A stretch of 64,000 nucleotides of DNA from Talpa occidentalis (Eukaryota > Chordata > Mammalia > Eulipotyphla > Talpidae). The notes beneath the pieces were generated by a model that made no database searches, was not told where the DNA came from, and saw only the letters and a list, made by a program, of their open reading frames with translations. Where the stretch lies: positions 97,528,083 to 97,592,082 of the forward strand of contig NW_023604861.1 in NCBI RefSeq assembly GCF_014898055.3. The letters run 5' to 3'. Position 1 is the first letter of the stretch. Each line of letters opens with the position of its first letter. The position numbers and the translations under genes were made by a program. This document shows positions 53,169 through 63,420 of this stretch, piece after piece.

Positions 53169-54374
53169 TGAAGCAGGGATGCTTTAAATGAGAGATGCAT
53201 AAAGCATAGACTTAAGCCCCTGGCCAGGAAATACGCCCAGAAGGCTTCTTTGTCATCTATGTATGTAAAATAAAGAGAAAATGCTCCTCACTTTAGAAAA
53301 TAGAACTATTTCTGTTTGCTTAATTTCCCACTCTGCACGGTCCCCTTCCCTTGCAGCCAGGCCCCCAATGGTGTGAAAGTGAGTATTCATGTAGCTTGCC
53401 CCAGATGGGTTCCCCTTCCATCTGAAAACTTTCCTAAGCTGAATGATGTAAAGCCAAGAAGCAATACCTGTCATTTACATGGAAAATTTTTAAACATTCC
53501 CAGGCCCAAAAAATAACCTGCCCAGTCCTATCAAATAACACATGAAGCCTTAAATACCAATACCAAGTAGTGAAGGAATATGATAGATCCCAGCCTGGAG
53601 AAAGTCATTCTCCAGGGAGGACCTTGGTGGGGCCACTCTTGAGGCTTATGGTACTGCTGTCTCTGAAACAGCTGCCTCAAAACAAAGGCTGGATGCTCAA
53701 CGCTCTTCACTTTTCCAGTTTTGGCATAAAAAATGGAAATCCTCTTCAAAGGTGTATTTTAGGGAAATCAGGTAAAATGCAGGCGGTTCATGAAAGTGAA
53801 GCTGCCTGATGCAAACCTTCAGGCAGCAGGGAATACCTGTAGAAAAGTCACAGACATCTGGGCTGTGACAGCAAGAACCCAACTCAGAGAGGCTGATAAA
53901 GCATATTGGCTGAGGCATGAAAAGGCCGAGGTGTGAAAAGGCCTGCTTATGCTCCGTAATATGCAGGACCACGGCTCCATCTCCCACAGTGCTGACCTCC
54001 TCTTACCTCCCCTACAGGTGGCTGTAAGTTGGCTGCCAGCAGCTCAGCTTGAAGGTGTCCGCTGGGCAGTGCAGGTGACAGAAGTCCAGCTCCCTATCCC
54101 CCATCATGAGGGCTGGGGCAAGAGACGTGGTTAGAGGTCCTGGCCACTTGTCCACGTCCAGATCAGATGGCTCAGCTACATGGTGCAGACTGGGCCTGAA
54201 AGGATTCTGGTGCCAGCAAGAAAGGGGTTGGATCCTGGCTGCCCTACACCCTGCTTTTCACCTGATCTTCCACACCTCGCGCTCCCTCCAAGGCAGTGTA
54301 TGCTACCGCTTTATCCTTGCTGAACTGGTGGCTCTGCTCCAGGGACTGAGCCTCAAACAGGGACATTGAAAAGA
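53169..54374. other. Single-copy sequence
   Basis: No gene or repeat recognised; ORFs around 53570-54369 lack domains. Confidence 0.35.
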
Positions 54375-54455
54375 CCTGCTGGAGAGAATTGTTGTGAGCA
54401 GTAAATAAAAGAATATACCTCAACTATCTGGCACTGGTGCCTAGCGACTCACTCA
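54375..54455 (+). mobile_element. Possible MIR 3' fragment
   Basis: 'GAGAATTGTTGTGAGCAGTAAATAAAAGAATATACC ... CTATCTGGCACTGGTGCC' resembles MIR 'agggttgttgtgaggattaaatgag...agtgcctggcac'. Confidence 0.4.
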
Positions 54456-54552
54456 CTGCTCATTTGCTTAACTAGGTGAAAATGTTCTGATCACAGAACC
54501 AGGACAGAAAGTTCCCTCCTTCTGTAGCTACAGGTGTGACTCAGCACAATGA

Positions 54553-54572
54553 AGAAAAAAAAAAAAAAAAAG
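54553..54572 (+). repeat. Poly(A) run
   Basis: GAAG followed by about 17 A. The sequence to its left is not a recognisable retrocopy. Confidence 0.8.
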
Positions 54573-54934
54573 ACAAAAGGCAGACAGAGGAGCAAATATG
54601 AGGCCAAATCACATCTCCCTACGAGAGCTTTATACTCCAGAGACAACCCATCACAGGTTGTAGCTTTTCTGGGGGAAAAAATGAGGGGTATCTGCCATTC
54701 TAATTGAAGGAGTTACAAACTGAGACCTGGCATGACCACTTTGACAGTTTTCATTGAAAACAATTCAGAAATTAGAAACTTTGATGTATGTTTCTGAATG
54801 CACATGTACCCAATTTGCAATTTTTTCCTGAATACTATTTTATAAATGAATTTCTCTTATGCCATTACCCTATTTCTATTCTCCCGTTTACTTAGCAAGA
54901 GAAACTTAATTTTATCTAGGGATTGGGTAAAACT
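54573..54934. other. Single-copy sequence
   Basis: Nothing recognised. Confidence 0.3.
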
Positions 54935-55240
54935 GCCCAACTAATCCAACTAATTTTTTCCCTAAAAGACTACATTTTCCAGGTTCCTTTGCAGCTTGCT
55001 GTGGTCATATGATTATATTCTAGTTGAAGTATAAACATTAGTGTAAGGCTTCTGGGAAGATTAATTAAAAGGAGATGATTCAGCTGTAGAGACATTTCCT
55101 TCCTCTTCTTGGGACATGGGTGTGATAGCAGGAACTCCTGCAGCTGTCCTGTGACCCTGAGGGTAGAAGCTAGTGCTAGGATGGTGGAGCAGAAAGACAA
55201 AAGGAACACACTTTGCATGACTTTTCTATGGTTATGTGAA
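54935..55240 (+). mobile_element. Old interspersed repeat, class uncertain
   Basis: 'AAAGACTACATTTTCCAGGTTCCTTTGCAGCTTGCTGTGGTCATATGATTATATTCTAGTTGAAGTATAAAC', 'TGTGATAGCAGGAACTCCTGCAGC' and 'GATGGTGGAGCAGAAAGACAAAAGGAA' follow a widespread mammalian repeat containing 'aactacatttcccagcctcccttgcagctaggtgtggccatgtgac' and 'gcagagcagaaagatagaagga'. I recognise the pattern but cannot name the family. Confidence 0.55.
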
Positions 55241-56755
55241 CACTTGTGTTTATGTATAGATTTGTCTTTTGGTGTTTTCTACTAGTGCAATCCTAATCTG
55301 AAATGTATGATTCATCATTTAGTAGTTGCTAATCTTTACCCTCTAGAGAAGAGTAGAAATGTGCATATACCACTGTCCTAATAACCTTGGCTTCCTTAGG
55401 ATCTGAGGAGCATTCCCATGATTTGGGGACCCTATGAAGGCCTTAGAGAGATGCACCCTGGTCTCCACTGGAATCCTTCCCTCCAGTGAAAGAAAAGCAA
55501 CATTTTTCCTCACTCTAGTGAAGAATTTAAGCTTAGTCATCTACATTATCAAATTTTGCACATGGCTTGGATTTTTTTCTACATCTTGGATCCTGTTTAG
55601 TAAAACTGAATAATCATTTTATTAGATATTTAAAGAAAAATTTGTCAAACAGTAACTTACACCAAACACCTAATTCTATTCATTATGATGCCTGCAGTTA
55701 ACAAATCACTTTCTGCACTGTCACCGCACACACATATAGCACTCACCAAAATTTGGTGAACAGCTGACCTGCCTGAGTTCTACACAGGGAATGGGATGGC
55801 TGCACCAGAACCTGGGGCTCAGTCACTCCCTATCATCTGACCACCCCTGCCTAGGTCAGACCAGCTGATGGGGTCAAACTTGTCTAAAAATCCTTTCAAA
55901 AGTGATCCATCTTTTTAGAATAGTGTATTGAAAATACTATCTTGACAATAAGGTAAAAACATATTTTATCTCCCTGAAGCTGCTTTACAGCAGTCTCCAA
56001 AGATATAGAGATAGCAATCAAATCTTCTGGACTAGAACATGAACCTTCTATTCGGTATTGTGCCAGTCAGTAACATGTGGAGCAAATGGCAGAGAGCTCA
56101 ACTCAAACTCGCTTCGATGATAGAGCCCTGCCCCAGGGAACTGGAAAACCCAGCAGGAGCTCTGACCTCAGGCAAGGTGTGAGCCCGCATCACCAAGGCC
56201 CCAGTTTCACACCTTTCCACGGTAGGGTGCTAGAAGGCGCCCCTCTTCACCACCACTCAGCCCCTCAGTGCTCTGCACCCTCCAGAGCGCCATCTACAGG
56301 CTCCTGCCCAAGAGAGATACCTCAGTCTCCCAGGAAGCTGAGTGCATGTTCCCTCTGATCACATGAGTCTGAAGTCAGAGCACAGGAATAATAAGCTTAA
56401 GCCAATGAGGGCCTACTCCCCAAACCAGCAGGCCTGATGTTGCCAAAGGGGAACTCCCCAAAGGAATTTTAGGAGTGGGAAATGGAGATCAGTTGCCAGA
56501 TTTGCCTGCCTCCATATTTGCTACAGTGATTTCAAGGCAGGTGACATGCTGTTTCAGAGGGGAAAATTGGGACACACCCTCCATCAGACAGGCACATGGA
56601 TGTCCTGGCCCCACAGACCACACGGAAGCAGCTCCTCCAACTGTCCCTGAAATACTAGGTCTCCAGTGATCCAAACACGCTGAGTGACAGCACCAGGTCA
56701 CGCTACAGGTTTTTTGTTTTGTTTGAGTTTGTTTAGTCTCAATGCCATTTTCCAC
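55241..56755. other. Single-copy sequence
   Basis: No repeat or gene recognised. The ORFs at 56077-56358 (plus) and 56489-56815 (minus) have no domain. Confidence 0.35.
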
Positions 56756-56937
56756 ATTTTTTCTTACATCTTTTGTTTTTTTAATTAAAAAAAAATCCCC
56801 CTGTAAGCCCATCACCTAGAAACAACCATAAAAAAGAAAGAAACGAAATTTTAGCCATTTTCATCTGTATATAAAAAACATGTGTTTATTTCCCTTTACA
56901 ATAAGAAATTAACATATCTAGATCTCATAGCACTTTT

Positions 56938-58941
56938 TTTTTTTTTTAAATATTAAATTTTATTTTTATATTCCCCCATACAATTGCAAACGCCCATTCT
57001 GACCCCAATCCTTCCCCTCCCGCCCCCACCCCCCAAAAAGTGTCTCTGGTTCATAGTTTTTTGTTGATTTTGATTTTCACTTTCTTGTATTCATTTTCCT
57101 GGTCCCTTATTTAAGTTTTCTAGATTCCTGCTATGAGTGAGACCATCCGGTATTTTTCTTTTTCTTTTTGGCTTATTTCGCTGAGCATGATCCCTTCCAG
57201 TGCCATCCATGTTGCTGCAAATTGCATGTGTTTATCTTTTTTGAATGCTGAGTAATATTCCATGGTATATATGTACCACATCTTCTTGATCCAGTCATCT
57301 ATTTTTGGGCATTTGGGTTGTTTCCAAAGCTTAGCTATTGTAAACAGTGCTGCTATAAACATAGGAGTGCAGGTGCTCTTTGGAATTGATGTTTCTGTGT
57401 CCTTTGGGTAAATACCTAGGAGTGGAATTGCTGGATCATATGGAAGCTCTATGTTTAGTAGGTCCAGAAATCTCCACACAGCTCTCCATAGTGGTTGGAC
57501 CAGTTTGCACTCCCACCAACAGTGCACAAGAGATCCTTTTTCTCCACATCCTCGCCAACATTTGTTGTTGCTAGTTTTTTTAATATGTGCCATTCTCACT
57601 GGTGTGAGATGGTATCTCATGGTAGTTTTGATTTGCATTTCCCTGATTACAAGTGATGTTGAACATTTTTTCATATGTCTGTTGGCCATTTGCATTTCCT
57701 CTTCAGAGAAGTTTCTTTTTAGCTCTTCTGCCCATTTTTTGACTGGATTATTTTCTTTGTTGTTGCTGAGTCTCATCAGCTCTTTGCAGATTTTTGTGAT
57801 CAGTCCTTTATCATTAGTGTTGGGTGCAAAAATGTTCTCCCAGTTGGTGGGGTTTCTCTTTGTTTTTGTTATTGTCTCTTTTGCTGTGCAGAAGCTCTTT
57901 AATTTGATGTAGTCCCAGCTGTTTATCTTTCTCTTCACTATCACTGCTTTGGGTGATGTGTCTGTAAAGATGTCTTTGATGTGCAAATCACGTAGTGTTT
58001 CGCCTATATTTCCTTCTATGTATTTTATGGTTTCAGGTCTTATGTCTAGTTCTTTAATCCATTTTGAGTTGATTTTTGTGTATGGTGTGAGGTAGTGGTC
58101 AAGCTTCATTCTTTTGCATGTAGCGACCCAGTTTTCCCAGCACCATTTATTGAACAAACTTTCTTTGCTCCAATGCATAGTCTTTGCTCCTTTGTCAAAG
58201 ATTAGTTGACCATAAATCTGTGGGTTTATTTCTGGATTTTCTATTCGATTCCATTGGTCTGTATGTCTGTTCTTGTTCCAATACCATGCAGTTTTGATGA
58301 TTATGGCTTTGTAGTATAGTTTGAAGTCTGGGAGTGTGATGCCTCCATTTCCTTCTTTTTTTTTCAGTAGAGCTTTGGCTATTCGGGGTTTTTGGTGATT
58401 CCATATGAATTTCATCAATAATTGTTCTATTTCTTTGAAGAATGCCATTGAGATTTTGATTGGAATAGCATTGAATCTGTATATTGCTTTTGGTAGGATG
58501 GCCATTTTAATAATGTTTATTCTTCCAATCCATGAGCAGGGGATGTCTCTCCATTTCTTTGTGTCTTCTTCTATTTCTTTTAACAGTGTTTTATAGTTTT
58601 CTTTGTATAGATCCTTTACCTCTTTTGTTAGATTTATTCCCAAATATTTGATTTTTTTTGTTTCGATAATAAAAGGGGTGGTTTTTTTGATTTCTTCTTC
58701 TTCAGATTTATTGTTTGTGTATAGGAAGGCTACTGACTTTTGCGTGTTGATTTTGTATCCTGCCACTTTACTGAATTGATTGATGAGTTGAATTAGTTTT
58801 TCTGTGGAGATTTTGGGGTTCTCTATGTATATTATCATATCATCTGCAAATAGTGATAGTTTGACTTCTTCTTTTCCTATTTGGATTCCTTGGATGTCTT
58901 TCTCTTGTCTTATTGCTCTGGCTAGGACTTCCAGTATTATA
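56938..58941 (-). mobile_element. Young 5'-truncated L1, lineage 1
   Basis: A 2.0-kb antisense L1 inserted in an older L1M. The target duplication TCATAGCACTTTT is perfect over 13 bp (56925-56937 and 58942-58954). From its own 5' end the element has the C-terminal half of ORF2, a stop at 57120-57122, about 180 bp of 3' UTR with a G-rich stretch (C-rich on the plus strand at 57009-57045), AATATAAAAATAAAA near the end and poly(A). The endonuclease and most of the reverse transcriptase are missing, so it cannot move by itself. Confidence 0.95.
57120..58940 (-). pseudogene. L1 ORF2p C-terminal remnant, 606 codons open
   Basis: ORF2p is the L1 endonuclease/reverse transcriptase that nicks target DNA and copies L1 RNA in the nucleus. 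Reading left from the truncation point, the frame starts [18 protein letters not shown] and reaches the RT catalytic motif FADD (about residues 30-33 of the remnant), then continues through the thumb and C-terminal region to ...[12 protein letters not shown] cysteine/histidine cluster, [18 protein letters not shown], lies in the C-terminal part, as in other mammalian L1 ORF2 proteins. The first Met (58838) directly follows FADD, and the 572 residues from there to the stop fit the length expected for full ORF2p (about 1,275 aa in human), so I infer no internal indel. No promoter or true start remains, and expression is unlikely. It is annotated as a pseudogene because the first half is gone. 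The open frame points to a recent insertion. Confidence 0.92.
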
Positions 58942-59254
58942 TCATAGCACTTTTAACTAGGAAATAGTCTTGTACAATGTTTAACGTCTGTGTAATATTC
59001 CATCTTCTAAATGCATTGTGATGTATTTAAGCATACCTTGCTTGATTACTTCTAATTAGAAAAAAATTCCTGGAAGTATCACTACTGGGGGAAGTAGTAT
59101 GCTCTGCCAATCCTCCTGAAAGCCTGTCAGGCAGGAATTATGGTATCTTCAGGTTATAGTGCAGAAGGTTATATAAACTACTCAGCTAGTGAGTGCCAGC
59201 AAGGAGTGTCTAATTACTCCCACTCACGCTGTTGCCCTCATCCCTGGACCTTTG

Positions 59255-59375
59255 CATATGTATGTGTATGTGTATATATAGATATATCTATATATATATA
59301 TCTATATATATATATATACATATACATATATCTATATATACACACACGTACACACACATACTCATATATGGCATC
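59255..59375. repeat. (TA)n/(TATATC)n and CA microsatellite
   Basis: A compound run of TATG, TATA, ATATATC and then CACACA. Inverted repeats within it (GATATATCTATATATATATATC) can form hairpins. It should be highly polymorphic and is prone to assembly error. Confidence 0.93.
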
Positions 59376-59454
59376 TTCAAAGAGAAATTTTAGCTTCCTG
59401 TTTTTATGTGCATTTATTTGGCTGTTTGCTAATTTGGGCATTTGATCATTTCTT

Positions 59455-59719
59455 TTTTTTTTTTAAAGATTTATTTATTTATTTATACAAGCACTGGGTA
59501 CAGTCAGAAGCTCAGGAGAGTGAGAGAGTTCACCAGAGCCAGAGGGGAGAGCAGAGCAGGCAGACTGACGAAGTACACTGCTGAGGGGAGCAGCGGGCGG
59601 CAGGAGTGTCTGAGCACCATGTGGGACCCTTGCCGGCAGCCAGGGATCGAATCGGCACTGCAGAGGCTGTGGGCAGTTTTGCAACCCAGCGCTCAACCGC
59701 TGCGCCACAGGGGAGGCCT
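59455..59719 (-). mobile_element. tRNA-derived SINE, subfamily A
   Basis: Antisense copy: 'acaagcactgggtacagtcagaagc', 'gagagttcaccagagccagagg', CTGAGGGGAGCAGCGGGC, head ending CAGGGGAGGCCT. The target duplication GCATTTGATCATTTCTT / GCATCTGATCATTTCTT (59438-59454 and 59720-59736) has one mismatch. ORFs over it (59442-59837, 59475-59765) belong to the SINE. Confidence 0.93.
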
Positions 59720-60110
59720 GCATCTGATCATTTCTTACAGTCCATTTGCGTTTTTTCTCCTTCAAAAGGCTTCTTCATGTTTTGCCCATTTTCCCATGAG
59801 TTGTAAGCTATACACACACGTGCACACATATACTTAACTCATTATCTGTCATATATGTTTCCCAGATTTTCCTGCCTTTTCATTTTGCTATGGTGATATT
59901 AGGACTGGAAAGGCTTAAATTTTTTATGCCTACCAATATTCTCCTTTATGTCTATCCCCATTAATTTTATCCATAGGAAGTTTTCATTTCTCCCAGGTGC
60001 AGATAAATGTTCATTCTTAATTTCTTTTAGCCATGCAGTGAGTTCATTTTTTTACACTTAATTTCTTCATCTAGCCAGAAGTTATTGCTAATTTTCTTCT
60101 CAAAAATTAC

Positions 60111-60849
60111 CTAGACAAACTGGTGTGGAGTGGCCACACACCTCACCTGTTCTATCACACCTGCTTCCTGGATGAGCCACAGCAGGCAGCACACTCAGTG
60201 GAGACAATATACATTCACCGATACAAACGAAAGTCATCTTGACTTTTAGCATTCACATCCGTGACTGTCTGATGTTGGCCCTAAAATTGCCAGGTTTTTT
60301 TTTGTTGTTGTTGTTCTGGAGGTGAGGGTACAATTTCAGAGAAAAATCTCTTCCAATTGCAATGGCTTTGCATGTAACATTTTCACACAACTGTGTCTGT
60401 CCATCAAGTAGACATCATTGCTCTTTTGTCTTTTCATGGTGTAATATGAGTTTCATTTCTATCCCCAGGTGTCAGAATAGTCTGACCAACACCTAATTCT
60501 CAGCCTTCAGAGGTGTATATCGTGCCGTGGACCTTTCAACTTAATTCTTAGTTCTTTTACATGTTATTGTTGGGCTTTGCGTTATCCCCCAGATCCTTAT
60601 TTTCATTGAAGCAGCTGATAAAAGTCATATACCAACCCCACTTTTTCTTCTCTGTTGCAGTTTTTAATTCTCAGTGTTTCTGTCAATGGATATTCTGACT
60701 CAACTTTTATGGATGTTGTTAGGTTGGCTTCCTATTCCATCTGGTTGAAATGAATGGGAATCATTCATGATTTGGTTATTTTATAGCATTGATGGTCCTC
60801 CTCAGCTTCTAATTACCCACACATTTGACACATGTGCTTTTGATGTTTT
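60111..60849. other. Single-copy sequence
   Basis: No gene or named repeat recognised; a short (TTG)4 run is at 60303-60315. Confidence 0.35.
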
Positions 60850-60975
60850 TGAAATACATGTCTGCAGATGAGGAAACTGTGGTTCAGGTGATGGAGTGAC
60901 TTGGCCAGAGTCAAGGACCCTAACGGGAAAGTAGGAGGTTACTCAGGTCTTATGCCTCGAAAGTCAAGGTAACAG
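60850..60975 (-). mobile_element. MIR SINE relic
   Basis: 'TCTGCAGATGAGGAAACTGTGGTTCAGGTGATGGAGTGACTTGGCCAGAGTCAAGGACCCTAACGGGAAAGTAGGAGG' follows antisense MIR. Confidence 0.7.
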
Positions 60976-61004
60976 CCAAATGGGTCAACTGTGCCACATG
61001 CTTC

Positions 61005-61110
61005 CCACACCCTAACTCAGTCCTGACAAGGGCATCATGAGGCAGCCTCTCTTGGTAGCCCATTGTAGAGCTGAAGAAAGAAATTACAGCCCTCAGCAAG
61101 GAAGCCATAT
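61005..61110 (-). mobile_element. Possible MIR fragment
   Basis: 'CCTAACTCAGTCCTGACAAGGGCATCATGAGGCAGCCTCTCTTGGTAGCCCATTGTAGAGCTGAAGAAAGAAATTACAGCCCTCAGCAAGG' has the antisense MIR order but strong decay. Confidence 0.4.
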
Positions 61111-61405
61111 GAGGTCATGTGGGGTACAGGTATTCTAGGTATTCTCTCACTTTTTGTTCCTTACTTGCATTAGACATTATTACATAAGAAAATTTGGGAT
61201 CACCCCAATTTCTTTACTCATGCATTCAGACATGAGCCTCCAGTCCTTCAGGTTAACATTAAATGGTAGGAGGAAATCTTGCCCCATTTTTTGTACTTTA
61301 TTTTCTTCTTGTTAAATTGGGCTTAATAATAGCATTTATCCTTTAAACCTGTTCTGAAGGAAATATGCACTGTTATTCTCTGTATTATTAGTATTATTAT
61401 CTACC
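61111..61405. other. Single-copy sequence
   Basis: Nothing recognised. Confidence 0.3.
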
Positions 61406-61409
61406 TATG

Positions 61410-61560
61410 GTTGAAAACCTTTGTAGTCACAAGTGATAGAAACCCACATCAAACTAGTTTAAATACAAAGAGAGAATTTATTGGCTCAGGGAATGTTTCT
61501 TACTGGGTGCTGTTAAGCCAAGTCCACAGGTCCACCAGGTCTCAGGCCCAGCTGGGGCCA
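61410..61560. mobile_element. Possible old interspersed repeat, family unknown
   Basis: 'GTCACAAGTGATAGAAACCCACATCAAACTAGTTTAAATACAAAGAGAGAATTTATTGGCTCAGGGAATG' resembles a mammalian repeat phrase 'aaaccaactcaaactagcttaagcaaaaaagggaatttattggctca'. I cannot name the family. Confidence 0.4.
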
Positions 61561-61853
61561 CACTCGCTGTCTCCATCCAGCTACCCTTGGAAGCTAGCAA
61601 GACGGTGGTGGCAGTCCCAGGCCGGTCACCTAAGCCCCAGTTCGGCAGAAGCCTGGTGAAGAGCAGGACCACAGAGCTTGGACCTGGCTCTGGGCCCTGG
61701 GAACTGGCACCATGCCCAGAAAAGGGGGAAGCCAAATTCTGAATTTGGGAGATTTGCTTTCCCAAAGAGGAGACCTCATGAGCCTTCTTGACTGTGAATG
61801 ATTTCGCTGACACTGGGCAGCTCCTCCACTCTGTAGCTAAGGGCAGCTGGACC

Positions 61854-61914
61854 GTTAAAAGCAGCTTCTTTCCTGCAAAAGCAGCTTCTCTCTGTTAAAA
61901 GCAGCTTCTTTACC
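61854..61914 (+). repeat. Three-unit minisatellite, unit about 20 bp
   Basis: Three consecutive copies of (GTT)AAAAGCAGCTTCTTTCC: GTTAAAAGCAGCTTCTTTCCT, GCAAAAGCAGCTTCTCTCT, GTTAAAAGCAGCTTCTTTACC. The core AAAGCAGCTTCT is invariant and contains the palindrome AGCAGCT-like half. Confidence 0.85.
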
Positions 61915-63284
61915 CCAGTGGAGAAAGATGACCCTGGGCCATGCTTCCAGGTCCCCACTTCTTAATCCCTCATTCACCTCCTCCAGACATTCCTGGCCTT
62001 GACTCTTCTCTCTGACATCTGCTAGACAACTTCCTGTGTGACACTTGGCTTGGTCGTGATGGCTGGTAATTAATTGACTCTGTCTTTACCCTTTGACCCC
62101 ACCCCGGCCTCCCAGATGGGTTTTCCACACCTGGTAACTGACCTTGGAGTCACCCCTCAACACTGCCTTGCCAGCCTGCTGGATTGGATTTTGTGTTTGC
62201 TTGATGCTTCTCTGAAGTGGACGATGAGCCTGTCCCAGCACAGGTCTGGCCGCTCACGGTGGCTATCGTGTGGCACTCCTATCATGTACAGTGCTGGGCA
62301 GCATTGTTTTAGGGCCCAGAATCCACTACCCTTTCCTTTCCCAACACAGTGTCTCTTTACTGCGTGGCCCTGACCATTGCACAATCTTGGCAGAACAGGG
62401 ACTCCTGATGCTGTGTCCCCTACATGAGAGTGGAAAGGTATCCACGGTCCTGTCCACATCACCCCCTCCTGTTTCCCCAGAGCAGTCCTGAGCTGAGCTG
62501 AGCAACGAGGAAGAAGCAAGGGCTGCCATGCTTTCCCCACAGAGGCACCTGACAGTCCAAGAGCTCTTGTCCTGGGCTGAACCCCGTTCCCCAGCACAGA
62601 ATCCAGCTTTCCTGTTGACTCTGTGAGCATCACTTTCAGCACATTCCCTTTTTGGCCCGAGTCAGCAAGCATCTTTCTTCTATTTATTTATTTATTTATT
62701 TTTGCTTTCCAGAACCCGAGCTGATATCCTTGTGCTTTTGCTGTGCTCATCTTCTTGGGTTTATAGGTTTATTTGGCCCCTTTCTATTCCTCCCTCTGAA
62801 TTTTCCTTTTAAACGCTTTCTGGTCACACTGGCAAGTCTCCTGCAGCATGTTCTTCTCAGATTTTGGTTAGTACATCCTGCTTCCTTCCAGAGTCCCGCT
62901 GTTCTGGGGTGGATCTGGGCTGCCATCCAGGAGACAAAATTCTCCACTCTGACACCACACCATCTACATGCCCATACTTCCTTACCCCTCCTTTCTCTAG
63001 TGAGAGGAGAGATGAAAACATTACCTGTAACACCAATTCCTTCCATTTCCTCCCCAGAATGTCAACGTCAATAGAAATATATTGGATTTAGACTCATAGG
63101 TGATTCCGCTTGGAAGAAAACCCAGACACCATCGCAGCTCTTTCCTCAAGTGCCATCTCTGATAGATTGGTTGTGGCTGATTGGGTTCCAAATCTGGACG
63201 GCAGTAAAGGTCTGTGAAGGATTAAAAATGCCTGCATGGATGTGGTAAGGGAAAGCTACAGCATACCAACCGATGACTTGCATG
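61915..63284. other. Mostly single-copy sequence
   Basis: The longest ORF is 171 codons on the minus strand (62157-62672). I see no domain, signal peptide or splice structure and it is overlapped by ORFs in other frames. A (TTTA)5 run is at 62682-62703. No repeat family is recognised. Confidence 0.4.
62682..62703. repeat. (TTTA)n microsatellite
   Basis: About five copies of TTTA. It could be the leftover tail of a lost antisense SINE, but no body follows it. Confidence 0.8.
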
Positions 63285-63420
63285 TCTCCAACAATCCGCT
63301 CTGCACTTTATAAATGAGGAAACTGAGTCACATATGGATACATTGTCTAATGCTATCCAGGAAACCATGCAGACTTGAGGATGGAATCTAGGTTGTCAGA
63401 CCTTTCTTCTCAATGACAAT
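63285..63420 (-). mobile_element. MIR SINE relic
   Basis: 'CTCTGCACTTTATAAATGAGGAAACTGAGTCACATATGGATACATTGTCTAATGCTATCCAGG ... GAGGATGGAATCTAGGTTGTCAGACC' follows antisense MIR. Confidence 0.7.

Larger units (their letters stand above)
56756..60110 (-). mobile_element. Old L1M/HAL1-like 3' region, host of the young L1 and a SINE
   Basis: Outside the nested elements the sequence reads as decayed antisense L1M: 'GTAAGCCCATCACCTAGAAACAACC' (56795-56830), then after the young L1 'GTCTTGTACAATGTTTAACGTCTGTGTAATATTCCATCTTC ... CATTGTGATGTATTTAAGC', 'GGAAGTATCACTACTGGGGGAAGTAG', and after the SINE 'TTGCCCATTTTCCCATGAGTTGTAAGC', 'CATTATCTGTCATATATGTTTCCCAG'. Edges and family are approximate. Confidence 0.55.

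Noticed and set aside
57451..57912. 153-codon plus-strand ORF
   Set aside because: It is the shadow of the antisense L1 ORF2 frame, whose minus-strand reading is clearly the real one.
62157..62672. 171-codon minus-strand ORF, the longest outside repeats apart from the L1
   Set aside because: No domain, signal peptide, repeat or splice structure that I can recognise. Other frames over the same bases are also open, and GC-rich DNA gives such openings by chance.
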